Below are positions 9,211 through 19,000 of a stretch of DNA of 21,401 nt, in pieces. The position numbers and the translations under genes were made by a program. The notes under the pieces are model-generated. The model was not told the DNA's origin. It did not search any database and was given only the letters and a program-made list of their open reading frames with translations. The stretch lies in assembly GCA_014904985.1 (NCBI GenBank), contig MU128929.1, positions 396,247 to 417,647 on the forward strand, written 5' to 3'. The stretch comes from Hydnum rufescens UP504 (lineage: Eukaryota > Basidiomycota > Agaricomycetes > Cantharellales > Hydnaceae). Each line of letters starts with the position of its first letter. Position 1 is the first letter of the stretch.

Positions 9211-9730
9211 TGTTAGTGGGATATTAGTCCGACTGGTACTTGGCCCTATTAAAATGTCGCTACTACTATGAACCAATGTATTCCCTCCTTTCTTACTTCC
9301 TTTTTTCCTTTTCTTCTCAAACACTCCAGTGGAAAGCTTCTCCACAGGAGTTTGGTGCTGCCCCAGCTTTAGCTAGATTCGTATCTGTTTATGTAAGTAG
9401 ACTCGAATAGCTAGCTGCAGGAAGATCTGGAAATGTATCCTTTTTTCCACCCACTTGGCTGCTACCCGCAGTGTACTGGAACAGTACACTGTGATTCTCG
9501 CACTGCGTGACCTTACCACAGAACTTTACTCTTATTTCTAACGTCATGGCAAAACCCGGACCTATGGATCTACTGTATGTCTAAAGACCCATCCTAGAGT
9601 GTTCCCAGACCCTACCTTCGAACTAACACGCAACCCTGTTGAAGGTAAACATGGACCAAAGCCCAATCTGGAACCCCCGCTGGGACTGCTTAACCGCCCC
9701 AAACCTAATTCGGACTCTACTGAATTAACA
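9211..9730. mobile_element. Solo LTR, 520 bp, TSD GTAAT, CpG-rich
   Basis: It begins TGTTAGTGGGAT and ends CTGAATTAACA, with GTAAT on both sides (9206-9210 and 9731-9735). The uninterrupted site is present in arm B (near 10362-10380) and copy C (near 21223-21240), which fixes the borders. It keeps many CpGs, unlike the surrounding sequence. A perfect 10-bp hairpin lies at 9469-9478/9482-9491 (loop GAA), and a CTAG-flanked, TATCTG-containing stretch near 9371-9416. No coding region. Probably left by LTR-LTR recombination of a Gypsy- or Copia-type element. Confidence 0.93.
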
Positions 9731-10031
9731 GTAATACACCCTCCAGTGGGGGCACTTCCAGAGCTCCAATAACTCTGATTTTTTGTAGGCCACACCTGGT
9801 CACCATTTGAGGCTCAGGTGCAAAATTTCAGGCCATTCTAAGCACTTCTGGCATTGGTCACATGACCCAGATCTTCCCCTCCCCCTGCTTCACTCAGTGA
9901 TCCAATTTGTATGGACTTTGTGGCCATTTGTAGTAGTAGTGGGTGACACCCCATGATTCCAATTTGAAGACATTCCATGGAATATTCATTGAGTTATTCA
10001 AGAAACATTCCAGATCAATTCAATTTGAGGT

Positions 10032-10061
10032 CAGAACTATGGTATTTAGTGGAAATACTGT
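10032..10061. repeat. Centre of the foldback palindrome
   Basis: Arm A ends at GAGGT (10027-10031) and arm B begins with its complement ACCTC (10062-10066). The 30-base spacer has its own small hairpin, GTATTT (10042-10047) with AAATAC (10053-10058) around a five-base loop. The spacer is short enough that the single strand would fold into a giant hairpin. Confidence 0.9.
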
Positions 10062-11876
10062 ACCTCAAATTGAATTGATCTGGAATGTTTCTTGAATAAC
10101 TCAATGAATATTCCATGGAATGTCTTCAAATTGGAATCATGGGGTGTCACCCACTACTACTACAAATGGCCACAAAGTCCATGCAAATTGGATCACTGAG
10201 TGAAGCAGGGGAGGGGAAGATCTGGGTCATGTGACCAATGCCAGAAGTGCTTAGAATGGCCTGAAATTTTGCACCTGAGCCTCAAATGGTGACCAGGTGT
10301 GGCCTACAAAAAATCAGAGTCATTGGAGCTCTGGAAGTGCCCCTACTGGAGGGTGTATTACAGTGAAACTTGAAAATATTCTGCAAGGTCTCACATTGCA
10401 GTAAGAAATCTGAAATTTTGAGGGATGTTATGATTGTGTTTGGATGAGCCAACTGTGAATTTCAGGGTAATGGTATGGATGGAAGGCCCTGGGGAGGAAA
10501 TTGTGAGTTAGGGGGGGATGATGTGGAGCAATGCCTAAATGGAGTCCGGTTAGGCTGATATTTGGGATATGGGCTCCCCATATACATATTACACTAGTGG
10601 CCTGATATAAGATCCATGCCTGCTCTACATCTTGTGTAATTCACTTTTGATTATCCTTCCCCTCCCCCTCATTTCAGCCACTTCCACATATCCAATTCAT
10701 TCCATTTTTGGATATAGTCTGTATCATAATATTACAGGTCAATGAAACCTATTTTGGGCCCAGTGTGGGGTGATTCACATTTATGGTGGGGTTGTTCCTC
10801 TTTTCTGCCTGCCAAAGGAGTTGAATGTCTCAAACTCAACTGATCTGGCTGATCTTTGGCATACATTTAGTCCATTATATGACTATACCCTGTGTAAAAT
10901 TTCAAGTTCATATCTTGACTGTAGGGGGAGTAAATCAATTTTCAATGTCCAAACTTGTTTGGCCCATATCTCCATAAGTAATGCATGGATTGAGCTGAAA
11001 TATTGATATGATTTGCGTACCAATGGCCTTCTAACAGGTGCCAAATTTCAGACACATCCGCCCAGCACTTATTTTCTGGCAACTTCCAGTAGTTCCGGTC
11101 CCCCTTGCCCAGTTCCCCCTCTTTAAGTGCATGGATTGGGCTGATTTTTGGCACATAATTACTTTATAATGACTTCATACTCTGTGTAAATGTTCAAGTC
11201 CCCAGCCATTTTATAGGGGGAGGAAATCAATTTTTAATGTCCAAACTTGTTTGGCCCATATCTCCATAGGTAATGGGTGGATTGGGCTGAAATTTTGATA
11301 TGACTTGCATCCTAATAGTCTTTAATCATGTGCCAAATTTCAGACTCGTCCGCCCAGTGCTTATTTTCCAGCAATTTCCAGTGGTTCCGGTGCTGTTTTT
11401 ACTGTTCTCATTGTTTCAGGCACTAACCAGTGGCCCTGGGCCTGGTTTTTTCACTGTATCAGGGTCCCTAGGGGTCCATCCATCCATCCCAGGCACCATC
11501 CCCTGGTCCTGGGCCCCCATTGGGCTGGATGGGGAAATTTTTCTTGGATGTAGTTCATTTAATTTCCGCATTTAGGCTTTTTTTCAATAGGAATCAGTGT
11601 ATTATGTAACTGGATACCATTTAGGAATCATTATATAATATTTTTAGCCCCCCAACCCCAGTATGGAAATTATCCTAAATAGGAAATGATTGGATGCAAA
11701 TCCATTAAGAACCCAACTGAGCCATTGGCTGATATTAAAATGCCTGGGGTTACCCCAGCTGATGCAACAGCTGACCTGATGCATCAAAAATGCAGTAATG
11801 GTAACTTACTGCAATTTTTGCAAAAAACTTATGGTAAGTTACCATATCTGATGCAATAAGTCTACAGCATCAGGTG
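10062..11876 (-). mobile_element. Foldback-like element, arm B (inverse of A and C)
   Basis: Read on the minus strand, this arm begins CACCTGATGCTGTAGAC (11876 inward), the same as copy C from 19134. It then runs through the subterminal hairpin, the CCCAATGGGGGCCCAGGACC tract, the 291-bp repeat (one full period), and a region that includes the intact GTAAT site, ending at the palindrome centre. The outer end lies only 5 bases from the break in the KDZ coding sequence. Open frames in the arm are short, and are the same as in A and C only because the DNA is the same. Confidence 0.85.
11799..11844. repeat. Subterminal hairpin of arm B
   Basis: TGGTAACTTAC (11799-11809) pairs perfectly with GTAAGTTACCA (11834-11844). 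The loop itself contains TTTTTGCAAAAAA. Copies of TGATGCA flank it on both sides. The same arrangement is present in copy C (19166-19211), where it could serve as a transposase binding site, though that is inference. Confidence 0.75.
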
Positions 11877-11879
11877 TTC

Positions 11880-13501
11880 CTCCTGATGGCGAAGCAGGCA
11901 TCAAGGCATAAGAAAAAGTCGGGCCTGCAAAAGATGTCACTAAATTAGCAAGAGACATGAGGATAAATCACAAAATACTCACAGTTTACCCCCTCCTGAT
12001 ACATCACCTCCAAAGCACAACGGACACTGAGAACAAAGGTAATCAGATGGTACAGAATGGGTGTTAGAACAAGTATGGAGGTCGGGGTTGGGCACAGGTG
12101 GAGCAATTGCATGAGACTGAGAAGAATTCTCTGTGGTGGAAGTAGAGGGCTGGCAAACAGACTGACTGTTGGGACTCAGCACACTGATGTACAAACGATT
12201 CATTATAGGGGTGGAGTCATTGATTATGGGTAACATTATTGTTTCTGGAGGAATATCACCCCAATCGGCAGGGTCTTGTGAGAGGACTACATGCCATGCC
12301 ACACTGATCTGTTTATCCATCTCGGCAAAACAATGTGTACCAGGACCTGGTATTGGCCTAAGGCAGATGCAAATTGTCAGTGGAGCGAGTCCTGGGCTTC
12401 GAATACATGGCCTCGCCTTGCCAAAAATGAGGTCAGGGCATCTGCCCATGCTGTCTCATTTGGAGCCAAGTGTACAAACAAGGTGGACACAAACTCCAGC
12501 ATGTTGAGGCTGACAGCAAGAGCTGGATACACTGGCGAGCAGGGGAACAAACCCCGCTTTACCAATTGGACAGGTGCGGGGGCACATGGACATATGCATA
12601 GTTGCATGTAGTCGAGGCCTAGATGGACAATTATCAGTTTCTGGACCAAGATCAAACTAAGCATGTACTCACGATCCATGTATACTACAGTCACCTGCTT
12701 CATTACCCCAACACCATCGCAAGAGCATGTGTGTGGCACAGGACTTGTAGGCAGCTGGCCTCACTGTGATTCACGCATGTGCTCCATATACGGATGAATT
12801 AAGCCAGGTATGACATCATGATTCCAATGTTGTGCTGCAGCAGCCTGTCAACACACATGTTGAGACAGTTTCTGCTCCACAGATATCTGGTCAAGATCTC
12901 TGGCATACAGCAGGTATTGAATGACGAAGGGCTCCTTGACTGCCTTGGGTGAGGTTAAAGAAGAAACATTGCCACCACCTGCTGCCAATTCTTCTTTGAT
13001 GTCACCAGAAAACATAGATGGACCACCAGGATCAGGAAGATGGGATGGCTTGGAAGACAGTGCATTTTGGTGATAGTGAGGCCTAGATATATTGGCTCAG
13101 GGAGTCGGTCGTTGCACCTTAGTGCCTCAATTCGTTGGTACAACTGCCACAAACATATTGCTATTGGGATCAAGTTTCCAAGTTGTACCTTGCATGGTGG
13201 ATACATGCTTGGTACTGGATTGGGGGAGTGGTGTCACTCTAAACATCGATGCCAATGTGGGCCCCAGGTTTGCAGTGGGGGTCATACTCTTTGATGCCCC
13301 ATGGGCAGGATTCCATTTAGTTATGGAATTGGTCACAGCTTGGAACATTTTCATACTATCTTCATATGCACTTGAGTATGCAGTGGATGTTGGTGGGGAG
13401 GGATGGGTTTGTAGCCTGCTGGAGGGACATTTATGCTTACAAGAGGATTGTGGGTTGCTCTCATCAATTGGAATGTTGACATTGGAGGGTTTGGGAGGCA
13501 T
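11880..13501 (-). pseudogene. KDZ-family transposase, N-terminal half (decayed)
   Basis: This is the N-terminal half of the same KDZ gene. The start at 13501 (MPPKPSNVNIPI) fits the family. One frame runs from there to 12377, including QAAAAQHWNHDVIPGLIHPY, a Cys-rich CICPCAPAPVQLV, RGLFPCSPVYPALAVSLN, LEFVSTLFVHLAPNETAW and FEAQDSLH. The frame then shifts near 12325 and gives EMDKQISVAWHVVL and PSDYLCSQCPLCFGGD, the usual zinc-ligand motif ahead of the catalytic domain. After an intron comes DFFLCLDACFAIR, and the sequence breaks at the foldback arm. In-frame stops, all TGA: 13127-13129, 13097-13099, 12848-12850, 12761-12763, 12377-12379. That spectrum fits CGA to TGA change. Together with 5258-7700 it covers nearly the whole protein; only a few residues appear to be missing at the break. 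Confidence 0.9.
11925..11989 (-). other. KDZ intron, 65 nt
   Basis: The donor GTAAAC follows the CPLCFGGD exon, and the acceptor TTTTGCAG precedes the exon encoding DFFLCLDACFAIR. A TGCTAAT branch-like site lies between them. The phases do not match by one base, so an indel (perhaps in the G5 run at the donor) has occurred or the site is slightly different. Confidence 0.6.
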
Positions 13502-14231
13502 GGCGAATGGGCAGTGGTGCTTGTTGGTTTGGTGGGACAGTCGTATGCAAATTCTATGGATGAATTAATCACAACCCTTATGGCCAACATATCAGCATTA
13601 GTGGGCAATGGCCTGAGTAACAGAATTGTACTCACCAATAGTAGGAGCCAGGAAGATAATCAAGCATCACTCACATGAACTGCCTAAACATGGAACATGC
13701 AGACTGGGTAGAATGCTTGTTCACAGATTTTATGAGAATGACAAGAGTGATGCCAGCCAGAACAGTGGACCCGATATGTGGGCAGTAATCAGTAATGTTG
13801 AACTGGGTTGAACTGGGTTGAGACTGGGTAGAATGTTCATTCATGAGCGATGACTCTGACAGTAGCTGTTGAACTGGATCACATAAGCCTGGGCCACACA
13901 GACTGGGTAGAATGCCTGTCCACAGATTTTATGATCACAATTCCAAGTGATAAGGCTACAAGCAGTGTTGAAATGAACTTTCCGGATGCAAACCGGAAAA
14001 CCAGTGATTCAACACCCCAGCAAGAGACATGTGCCTCAAAGTAAATTTGAATTTGTTCACGAATCAAAAATCGAATAATGTTCTAAGACTAGCTATATCA
14101 ACTGCACCCTCACCTGATCAATACTGGCCACTTTCACTCGCACAACAGGGTTTCCTGACCTCCAAGTCAAAAATTCTTCCACATACATGACAGTGAGGTT
14201 GAAGCTGATGAGTGATTTTCACTTTGCTCCC
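13502..14231. other. Region upstream of KDZ with short dispersed repeats
   Basis: No protein family seen. The phrase AGACTGGGTAGAATG occurs at about 13700, 13828 and 13899. The first and third copies continue with a TTC/TCC ACAGATTTTATGA stretch. Between them, TTGAACTGGG is tandemly repeated (13798-13820). The KDZ promoter would be expected just upstream of 13501, but I cannot identify its elements. Confidence 0.5.
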
Positions 14232-14715
14232 TCATGCCTTAAGAGTGTATTTCCTGGTAGGGAAGTGAATGTCTTGTTTGTGTTGCTTTTCTGTCTTCCC
14301 CGATTGCTGGTGCCAGAAAAAAGAATTAGGTGCATTGGGCATCGATAGGGGAATAGCAAGAAGGGGGTAACCCACCCTTGTCAATTGACGGTGGATGGCA
14401 TGGGTTTTCTTTATGCGCAGGTCTGTCCAGAGGAAGGTACTTCTTGTTCTTGTAATATTCTTGCAGATTCTGGTGTGCTTTTTGGTTCATGACAGTCAGA
14501 ACACGGGTGATAGATTTGTGAATGGTGGAGCTAAAGGTGTAGGAGGAACAGGTGTGTTTATTTGTTAGTGGAGAAAATCACTATGTGCAACACACATTTG
14601 GGAGAGCTTGGATGCTGACAGAGAGGCAATCTTTTGCACACACAGGCTCAGGCTAAGAAGCTCTGTCTTGAGCTCTTGCAGTTGTTTTGTCAAGTCAGAC
14701 TTTGACCAATATATT
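14232..14715 (-). pseudogene. RPL35: 60S ribosomal protein L35 (uL29) gene fragment, three exons
   Basis: The minus strand carries most of the large-subunit ribosomal protein L35. Exon 1 (about 14715-14596): SKSDLTKQLQELKTELLSL and VQKIASLSASKLSQ. Intron 14595-14531 (GT...TTTAG, 65 nt). Exon 2 (14530-14376): [31 protein letters not shown], then [13 protein letters not shown]. Intron 14375-14307 (GT...CCAG, 69 nt). Exon 3 (14306-14232): KTEKQHKQDIHFPTRKYTLKA and TGA stop. Both introns keep phase. Damage: the first roughly 12 residues (the KVKAYEL region) are missing, two residues are added before VQKI, and a 4-base AGAC duplication in exon 2 (after PLD) shifts the frame. Since introns are present, it was copied as genomic DNA. 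It is not a working ribosomal gene. Confidence 0.88.
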
Positions 14716-14892
14716 TTCGAATATTTGCACCACAGCCAATACACCTGTCCACATAGATCCAAGAGGTGTACCCAATACAGACTTGGACTGCAACTTGTAT
14801 AGCCCCTAAGTCGAATCGTGTGATGTGACGCTTGATTATTGTGACTATTTCAATGTGAGTCATAACACTGTGGCTGTTTCCGGTTAACAACA
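14716..14892. other. Spacer between the RPL35 and PRP19 fragments
   Basis: About 180 bases with no recognised gene. GTCGAATCGTGTGATGTGACG at 14811-14831 resembles GTTCGAATCGTGTCACGGAG near 15547, on the far side of the PRP19 fragments. These may be remains of a low-complexity AGTCGTG-type repeat flanking the capture. Confidence 0.35.
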
Positions 14893-15160
14893 ATGGCATT
14901 GTCTGGGGATGCGCCCAGTGTCTTCAAAATCAGAACACCTTTACAAGCATCACTTCATAGAGAACTATGTCTTGGAAAATGGAACCAATCCAATGACTGG
15001 GGAAAGGCCCACAGAAGAGGATTTAATCCCAATCAAAACCAGTAAGCCTTCAGTGGACTGATCTCCTCAAACTGGCCAGGCTCATATTGTCACATGGATA
15101 GATTCTCAGACTGTGCCCCAATGCCCAGCCACTCTCACCTCAATCCTGGTTATCCCCCCC
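14893..15160 (+). pseudogene. PRP19: PRP19 U-box fragment, copy 1
   Basis: This matches the N-terminal U-box (E3 ubiquitin ligase) region of pre-mRNA-processing factor 19, a spliceosome-associated protein. It opens at ATG 14893 with ALSGDAP. After a one-base shift it continues PVSSKSEHLYKHHFIENYVL, ENGTNPMTGE and PTEEDLIPIKT. A 60-nt intron (15042-15101, GTAAGC...GATAG) follows, then CPATLTSIL. The copy breaks at a C7 run near 15155, where copy 2 begins. The first codons after ATG lack the few residues before ALSGD that the family usually has. The remaining WD40 part is absent. Confidence 0.85.
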
Positions 15161-15528
15161 AAATCCCCATTGTATCTTTGAAATTAGGACACCTTTATGA
15201 GTGTCACTTGATAGAGAAATATATCTTGGAAAATGGAACTGATCCAATCACTGGGGAAGACTCATGGAAGAGGATTTAATCCAAATAAAAACCAGTAAGC
15301 CTTCAGTGGACTCATCTCTTCAAACTGGTCAGGCTTATATTGCCGGATGGATAGATTCTCAGACTGCATCCCCATGTCCAGTGACTCTGACCTCAATCCC
15401 AGTCATCCTTCACACACTCCAAAATGAATGGGATGCCCTTGTCCTGGAGCAATATTCACCAAGAACTCAGGAACTCATTATATCAGTACGATGCGGTGTC
15501 CTGAGTCGCTGCTCGCTTGTGATTTTAA
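15161..15528 (+). pseudogene. PRP19: PRP19 U-box and coiled-coil fragment, copy 2
   Basis: A second, tandem copy 254 bases from the first. It encodes PIVSLKLGHLYECHLIEKYI, LENGTDPITGE, then after a one-base shift EEDLIQIKTSK. The same 60-nt intron (15295-15354) leads to TASPCPVTLTSIPVIL, then HTLQNEWDALVLEQYS. After another shift it reads YQYDAVS, a TGA, then VAARL, matching the start of the PRP19 coiled coil. It extends further 3' than copy 1, so the duplication covered only the U-box part, or copy 1 lost its end. The two copies differ from each other at many sites, so the duplication is not recent, or two alleles or paralogues were captured. Confidence 0.88.
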
Positions 15529-16030
15529 GGAATTTTGGATACAGTGTTCGAATCGTGTCACGGAGTCGTGTGAACATATATATATATGGAAATGGACTGT
15601 TGCATTTTAGATACAGAGTTCAAATCACGTCATGGATTCATGTGGGACTGGCACATGTATATGATTTAAATGGAATACTGAAAACACGTATTATCTAGTC
15701 TGCCATAAGTACACTATATCGCCTGAAGAGCCACATTAGTTTTTGGAAGTGGCTCAAGTGAGTTCAATCAACTCCAGCTGTAGACTCATAGATAATGCCT
15801 TAGGAATAATATTACAATGTATCCTTGTTAATGTGGCTAATAGTATCAAGTCCCATAACATTTGGCACAAATATTCGGCATCCTCAAGAAGATGAATTGA
15901 ATGTGTGGATGCAAATCTTCTCAACTGCAACTCTCCTTCTGACCTCTCAGAGTCTCAGTTATCCCTCAAACTTATCTTTGTGCTTTGGAGTGGTTAGTCC
16001 ACTCTGGGGTCATACAGGTCTGTTAGAGAG
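15529..16030. other. Unassigned DNA with a short direct repeat
   Basis: A 40-50 base phrase is repeated: TTTTGGATACAGTGTTCGAA (15533) and TTTTAGATACAGAGTTCAAA (15605), each followed by a TC(G/A)TG(T/C)-rich stretch and a CATATATA/CATGTATA tail. A (TA)n run lies at 15574-15585. An open stretch at 15825-16037 shows no family. Confidence 0.45.
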
Positions 16031-19000
16031 ATGGTGAGAACTACATCAAAAAGACTGACCTTGAGCAAGAAACTGAGTCAAACAACTGAACGTTCTTCAA
16101 TGCTGGTGTCTCCTACCCCTGCAGTGTCATCGTCTGGCAGCTCACAGAAGGTGTTCCCCAAGTTCCAAAAGAAAGTTAACACTTCGACACCTGCCTCTAC
16201 CACCAGCTCTACAGTCAAACCTGAGAAGTCTTTACCCATGGACACCTTGGACAATTCCAGGCTGTTGCAATGGCGGTTGGGCAAACCTCTCACCCCCATG
16301 AAGCCCATTGTCATTTCAATTCTCGAGTCATATGGAGAGGTCTGCGAGTGGTACTTCTGTCACTTCAAGCAGAAGCGACATGGTTCATTTATATAAATTT
16401 CATATCAGGAGTTCCCAAAGACTAACTTGGTCTTCAAAGATGTCATCGGTGAATGGCCTATCTCTGACAACCGTTTTGTCAGTATCCAAGGCTGGGTGCT
16501 TGAATACACCAATACCCTTTGGGAGAAGGATATGTCTGAGGAACTATTGGGGCTGTTGGAGAACCCCGGTGCCATTCCAGCATGTCCCCCTTTCAACCTG
16601 TTGTTTTCTGGCCTTAACTCTATGCTACCTGGAGAAACCCTGCATAGACATTGGCCTGAGTCTCCCTGCAATGTTTGATCTTGGCAGCAACCACATTCAG
16701 CCTGGTCATTCATTGACAAGCTGTGTGTGAGGCACATTTACAATTGAAATGCCCTGCATTGTCCCTATCTCCTCCAGCACTGAACCACACCATTCTTACC
16801 ATTCAGCAAAGTTTGCCTCACACATGATTGGTACCTCAATAACCACTGGATCAGTGAAATGTGCAGGAAGCTTATATTTGCATTTGACTGTTACTGCTGG
16901 TGGTTGGAGGCTGTGCGGTTTTTCCTTTTGGACCTCAACAATGTGCCACTCTTCTGACCCAACCACCACTCCGACTTGGTGATGCTTCTGGTTGAGAGTA
17001 GGGATCGAGAACCACCGGAAGCTGCCCAGGCATCCTACTCTAAGCATGCAATTTCTAAGGAGGTTGTAGCCATTGAGGACACCAAAGTGGAGATGCTTGC
17101 AACCACATGACTTCTCATGCATCGCACCCTCAATCATATAGCCTTTGTCTGTGGTTTGGAGCCACTTCATTTTGGAGTCAATCACTCATTGATCAGTTGT
17201 TTCTTCATCATGGATAATGTGGATGTCCCAGTCACCGAGTTGGAGCACCATGGTGTTCCCTTGCATGGGTTTTGGGTTTTGGAGGAGAGGGAGGTCCCTC
17301 CTCTAGATTCCTTCAGTTCTGTTTCCAACCCAGAGACCCAGGAGGCCGCTCAATGTGTTGCTGAACACACTGAGCCACATGGGGATTTTGTGGAAATTTG
17401 GAAGATGTCTCAAGCAGTGGAGGTCAAGCATCCATCACCTTGGTACATCCAGTATCCAATCTTTGTATCCAATAATAATCAGTCTATATGGTCCATCTTC
17501 AATGGTTTGTTTGGCACCGGCCTTCGCGAAGTGGACAGTGCTATGGCTGCAACACTCACTAATCTCCTTGGTCCTTCATCAGTCACCCTTTGCCATGTGG
17601 TGCCACTGCCATCTCGTAGGACCTTGCCACTGGAAGGAAAAGGCAAACTCGTTGCTATTGATGCTGAGATTGATCTTGACAAAGAGCCTACCCCCCCCCC
17701 AATCTAGACCATGAGGATCTAACCCCTCAGGTCGATGCCATGACCAATCTTCCAGAGTGGAACAATTTGGATTCCGATCTGTCTGTTGAAGATGATGAGG
17801 AGCTGCGTTTGAATGACATGGAGATCGCTGCAAAGGCACACATTGCGGCCCAGATTGAGAAGGCCCAGAATGAAGATCCCCTGTGGGCACAGGTCACTGC
17901 AGACCTGGGTCTGGCATTGGCAGGAAATGCAGATGTCCATGAGTGCATCCTTCCAATGGTCCTGGCTGCTCAGAGCAAGCGTAAGGTGTACCACACCACC
18001 CTGGAGACTTATGTGCTTCAGAGATGGTCCCAGCCACACTCGAATCCAAGGCCGGTGCACACACGTAAGAAGAATCGACCTCAAGTTACTGGCCATTGCT
18101 TACCCAGTGGTGAGCATGGTTCACAACGATATTCTCAGGGTGATTACCACCATGCTTTGCATTACTCCCCCCATCGTTCGGCATCTCCTCGTTGCCCTTC
18201 CCATTGGTCTTGTTCTCATTCCCCCTTGCATCGCTTGCCTCCTTCCTGCTTCCATTCTCCTCATTGCTTCTGTTCCCCTTCTCACCGTTCCCCTTCTCAC
18301 TATTCCCCTTCTCGCCAATCCCCTCCTTGCCATTCCCCTTGCCAATCCCCTCCTCACTGTTCCCCTCGCCGATCCCCTCCTCACTGTTCCCCTCACCGAT
18401 CCCCTCCTTGCTGATCCCTCACCAATCCCTCCTCACCATTCCCCTCCTCATCCCCCCCCCAATCAGCAATATGGGCCAGAGATGGAAATCAACCATCAAG
18501 AGCAGGAGACACCTGTGTGTCCTGTGGTGTCTCCCCCTGACCCTGGCGATTCCAAAATGCAGGATGTGCAGCAAGCTGTACCCCCTCCTCAGGACCATAT
18601 GCCAGTGGATCCCCCCTTTCAAGCAGCATTGCCAATCACTCCGCCACTTTCGCCTTGTGACGAGCAAGGGGGTACAAATGAAGTCGGTCTTGAGCCTTCT
18701 GGGGAAATGGTGGAAGACCTCAATCCACTTGTTGTTGTTGGCGATTGGTATTGCATTGAATTCTTTGGTGTCACTGCCAATGTAGACATCAAGGCAATTT
18801 TCCAATTGCTGATGCATGATGGCCTTCTCAGGGTTCGTGTTCATAAGAACAAAACAGCAAAAGGCCCAGCACGCAAGAAGCAAAAAGTGTTGCTGGCCTT
18901 TAAATCCCAGCAGAGGCAGGACCTCATTCTCAAGCGATTTGTCTCAGGTCATTATTCACTGTGGGAATTTGAACAGGCTGTTTCAGTGCCTGTCAGTCAG

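Larger units (their letters stand above)
7700..10031 (+). mobile_element. Foldback-like element, arm A (contains a solo LTR)
   Basis: From about 7955 inward this arm is the inverse of arm B (10062-11876) and a direct copy of C (from about 19400). Near the centre, 80 or more bases match perfectly; only a few differences are seen over the inner 200 or so. The outer 255 bases (7700-7955) only loosely match the ends of B and C: they share ATGCTGTA, TTGCAAAAAA, GGTAACTTACC, GTTGCATCA and TTTGCATCCA in the same order. The arm holds one full 291-bp repeat period and is interrupted by the LTR at 9211-9730. No transposase is encoded. The element splits the KDZ gene. Confidence 0.8.

Noticed and set aside
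9562..9795. 77-codon open frame on the minus strand in the LTR
   Set aside because: It crosses the LTR boundary and target duplication, so it cannot be an old gene.
15540..15630. Possible Pol III B boxes (GTTCGAATC, GTTCAAATC)
   Set aside because: No A box at the right distance and no cloverleaf; the upstream sequence is PRP19-derived, so a tRNA or SINE is not supported.
16796..17185. 129-codon open frame on the minus strand
   Set aside because: It overlaps the unknown plus-strand gene in its most damaged part. No motif is recognisable, though I cannot fully exclude that it is the true coding strand there.
18121..18396. Arg/Gly-rich open frame on the minus strand (RRGTVRRG repeats)
   Set aside because: It is the antisense of the pyrimidine-rich tract; low complexity keeps every frame open.
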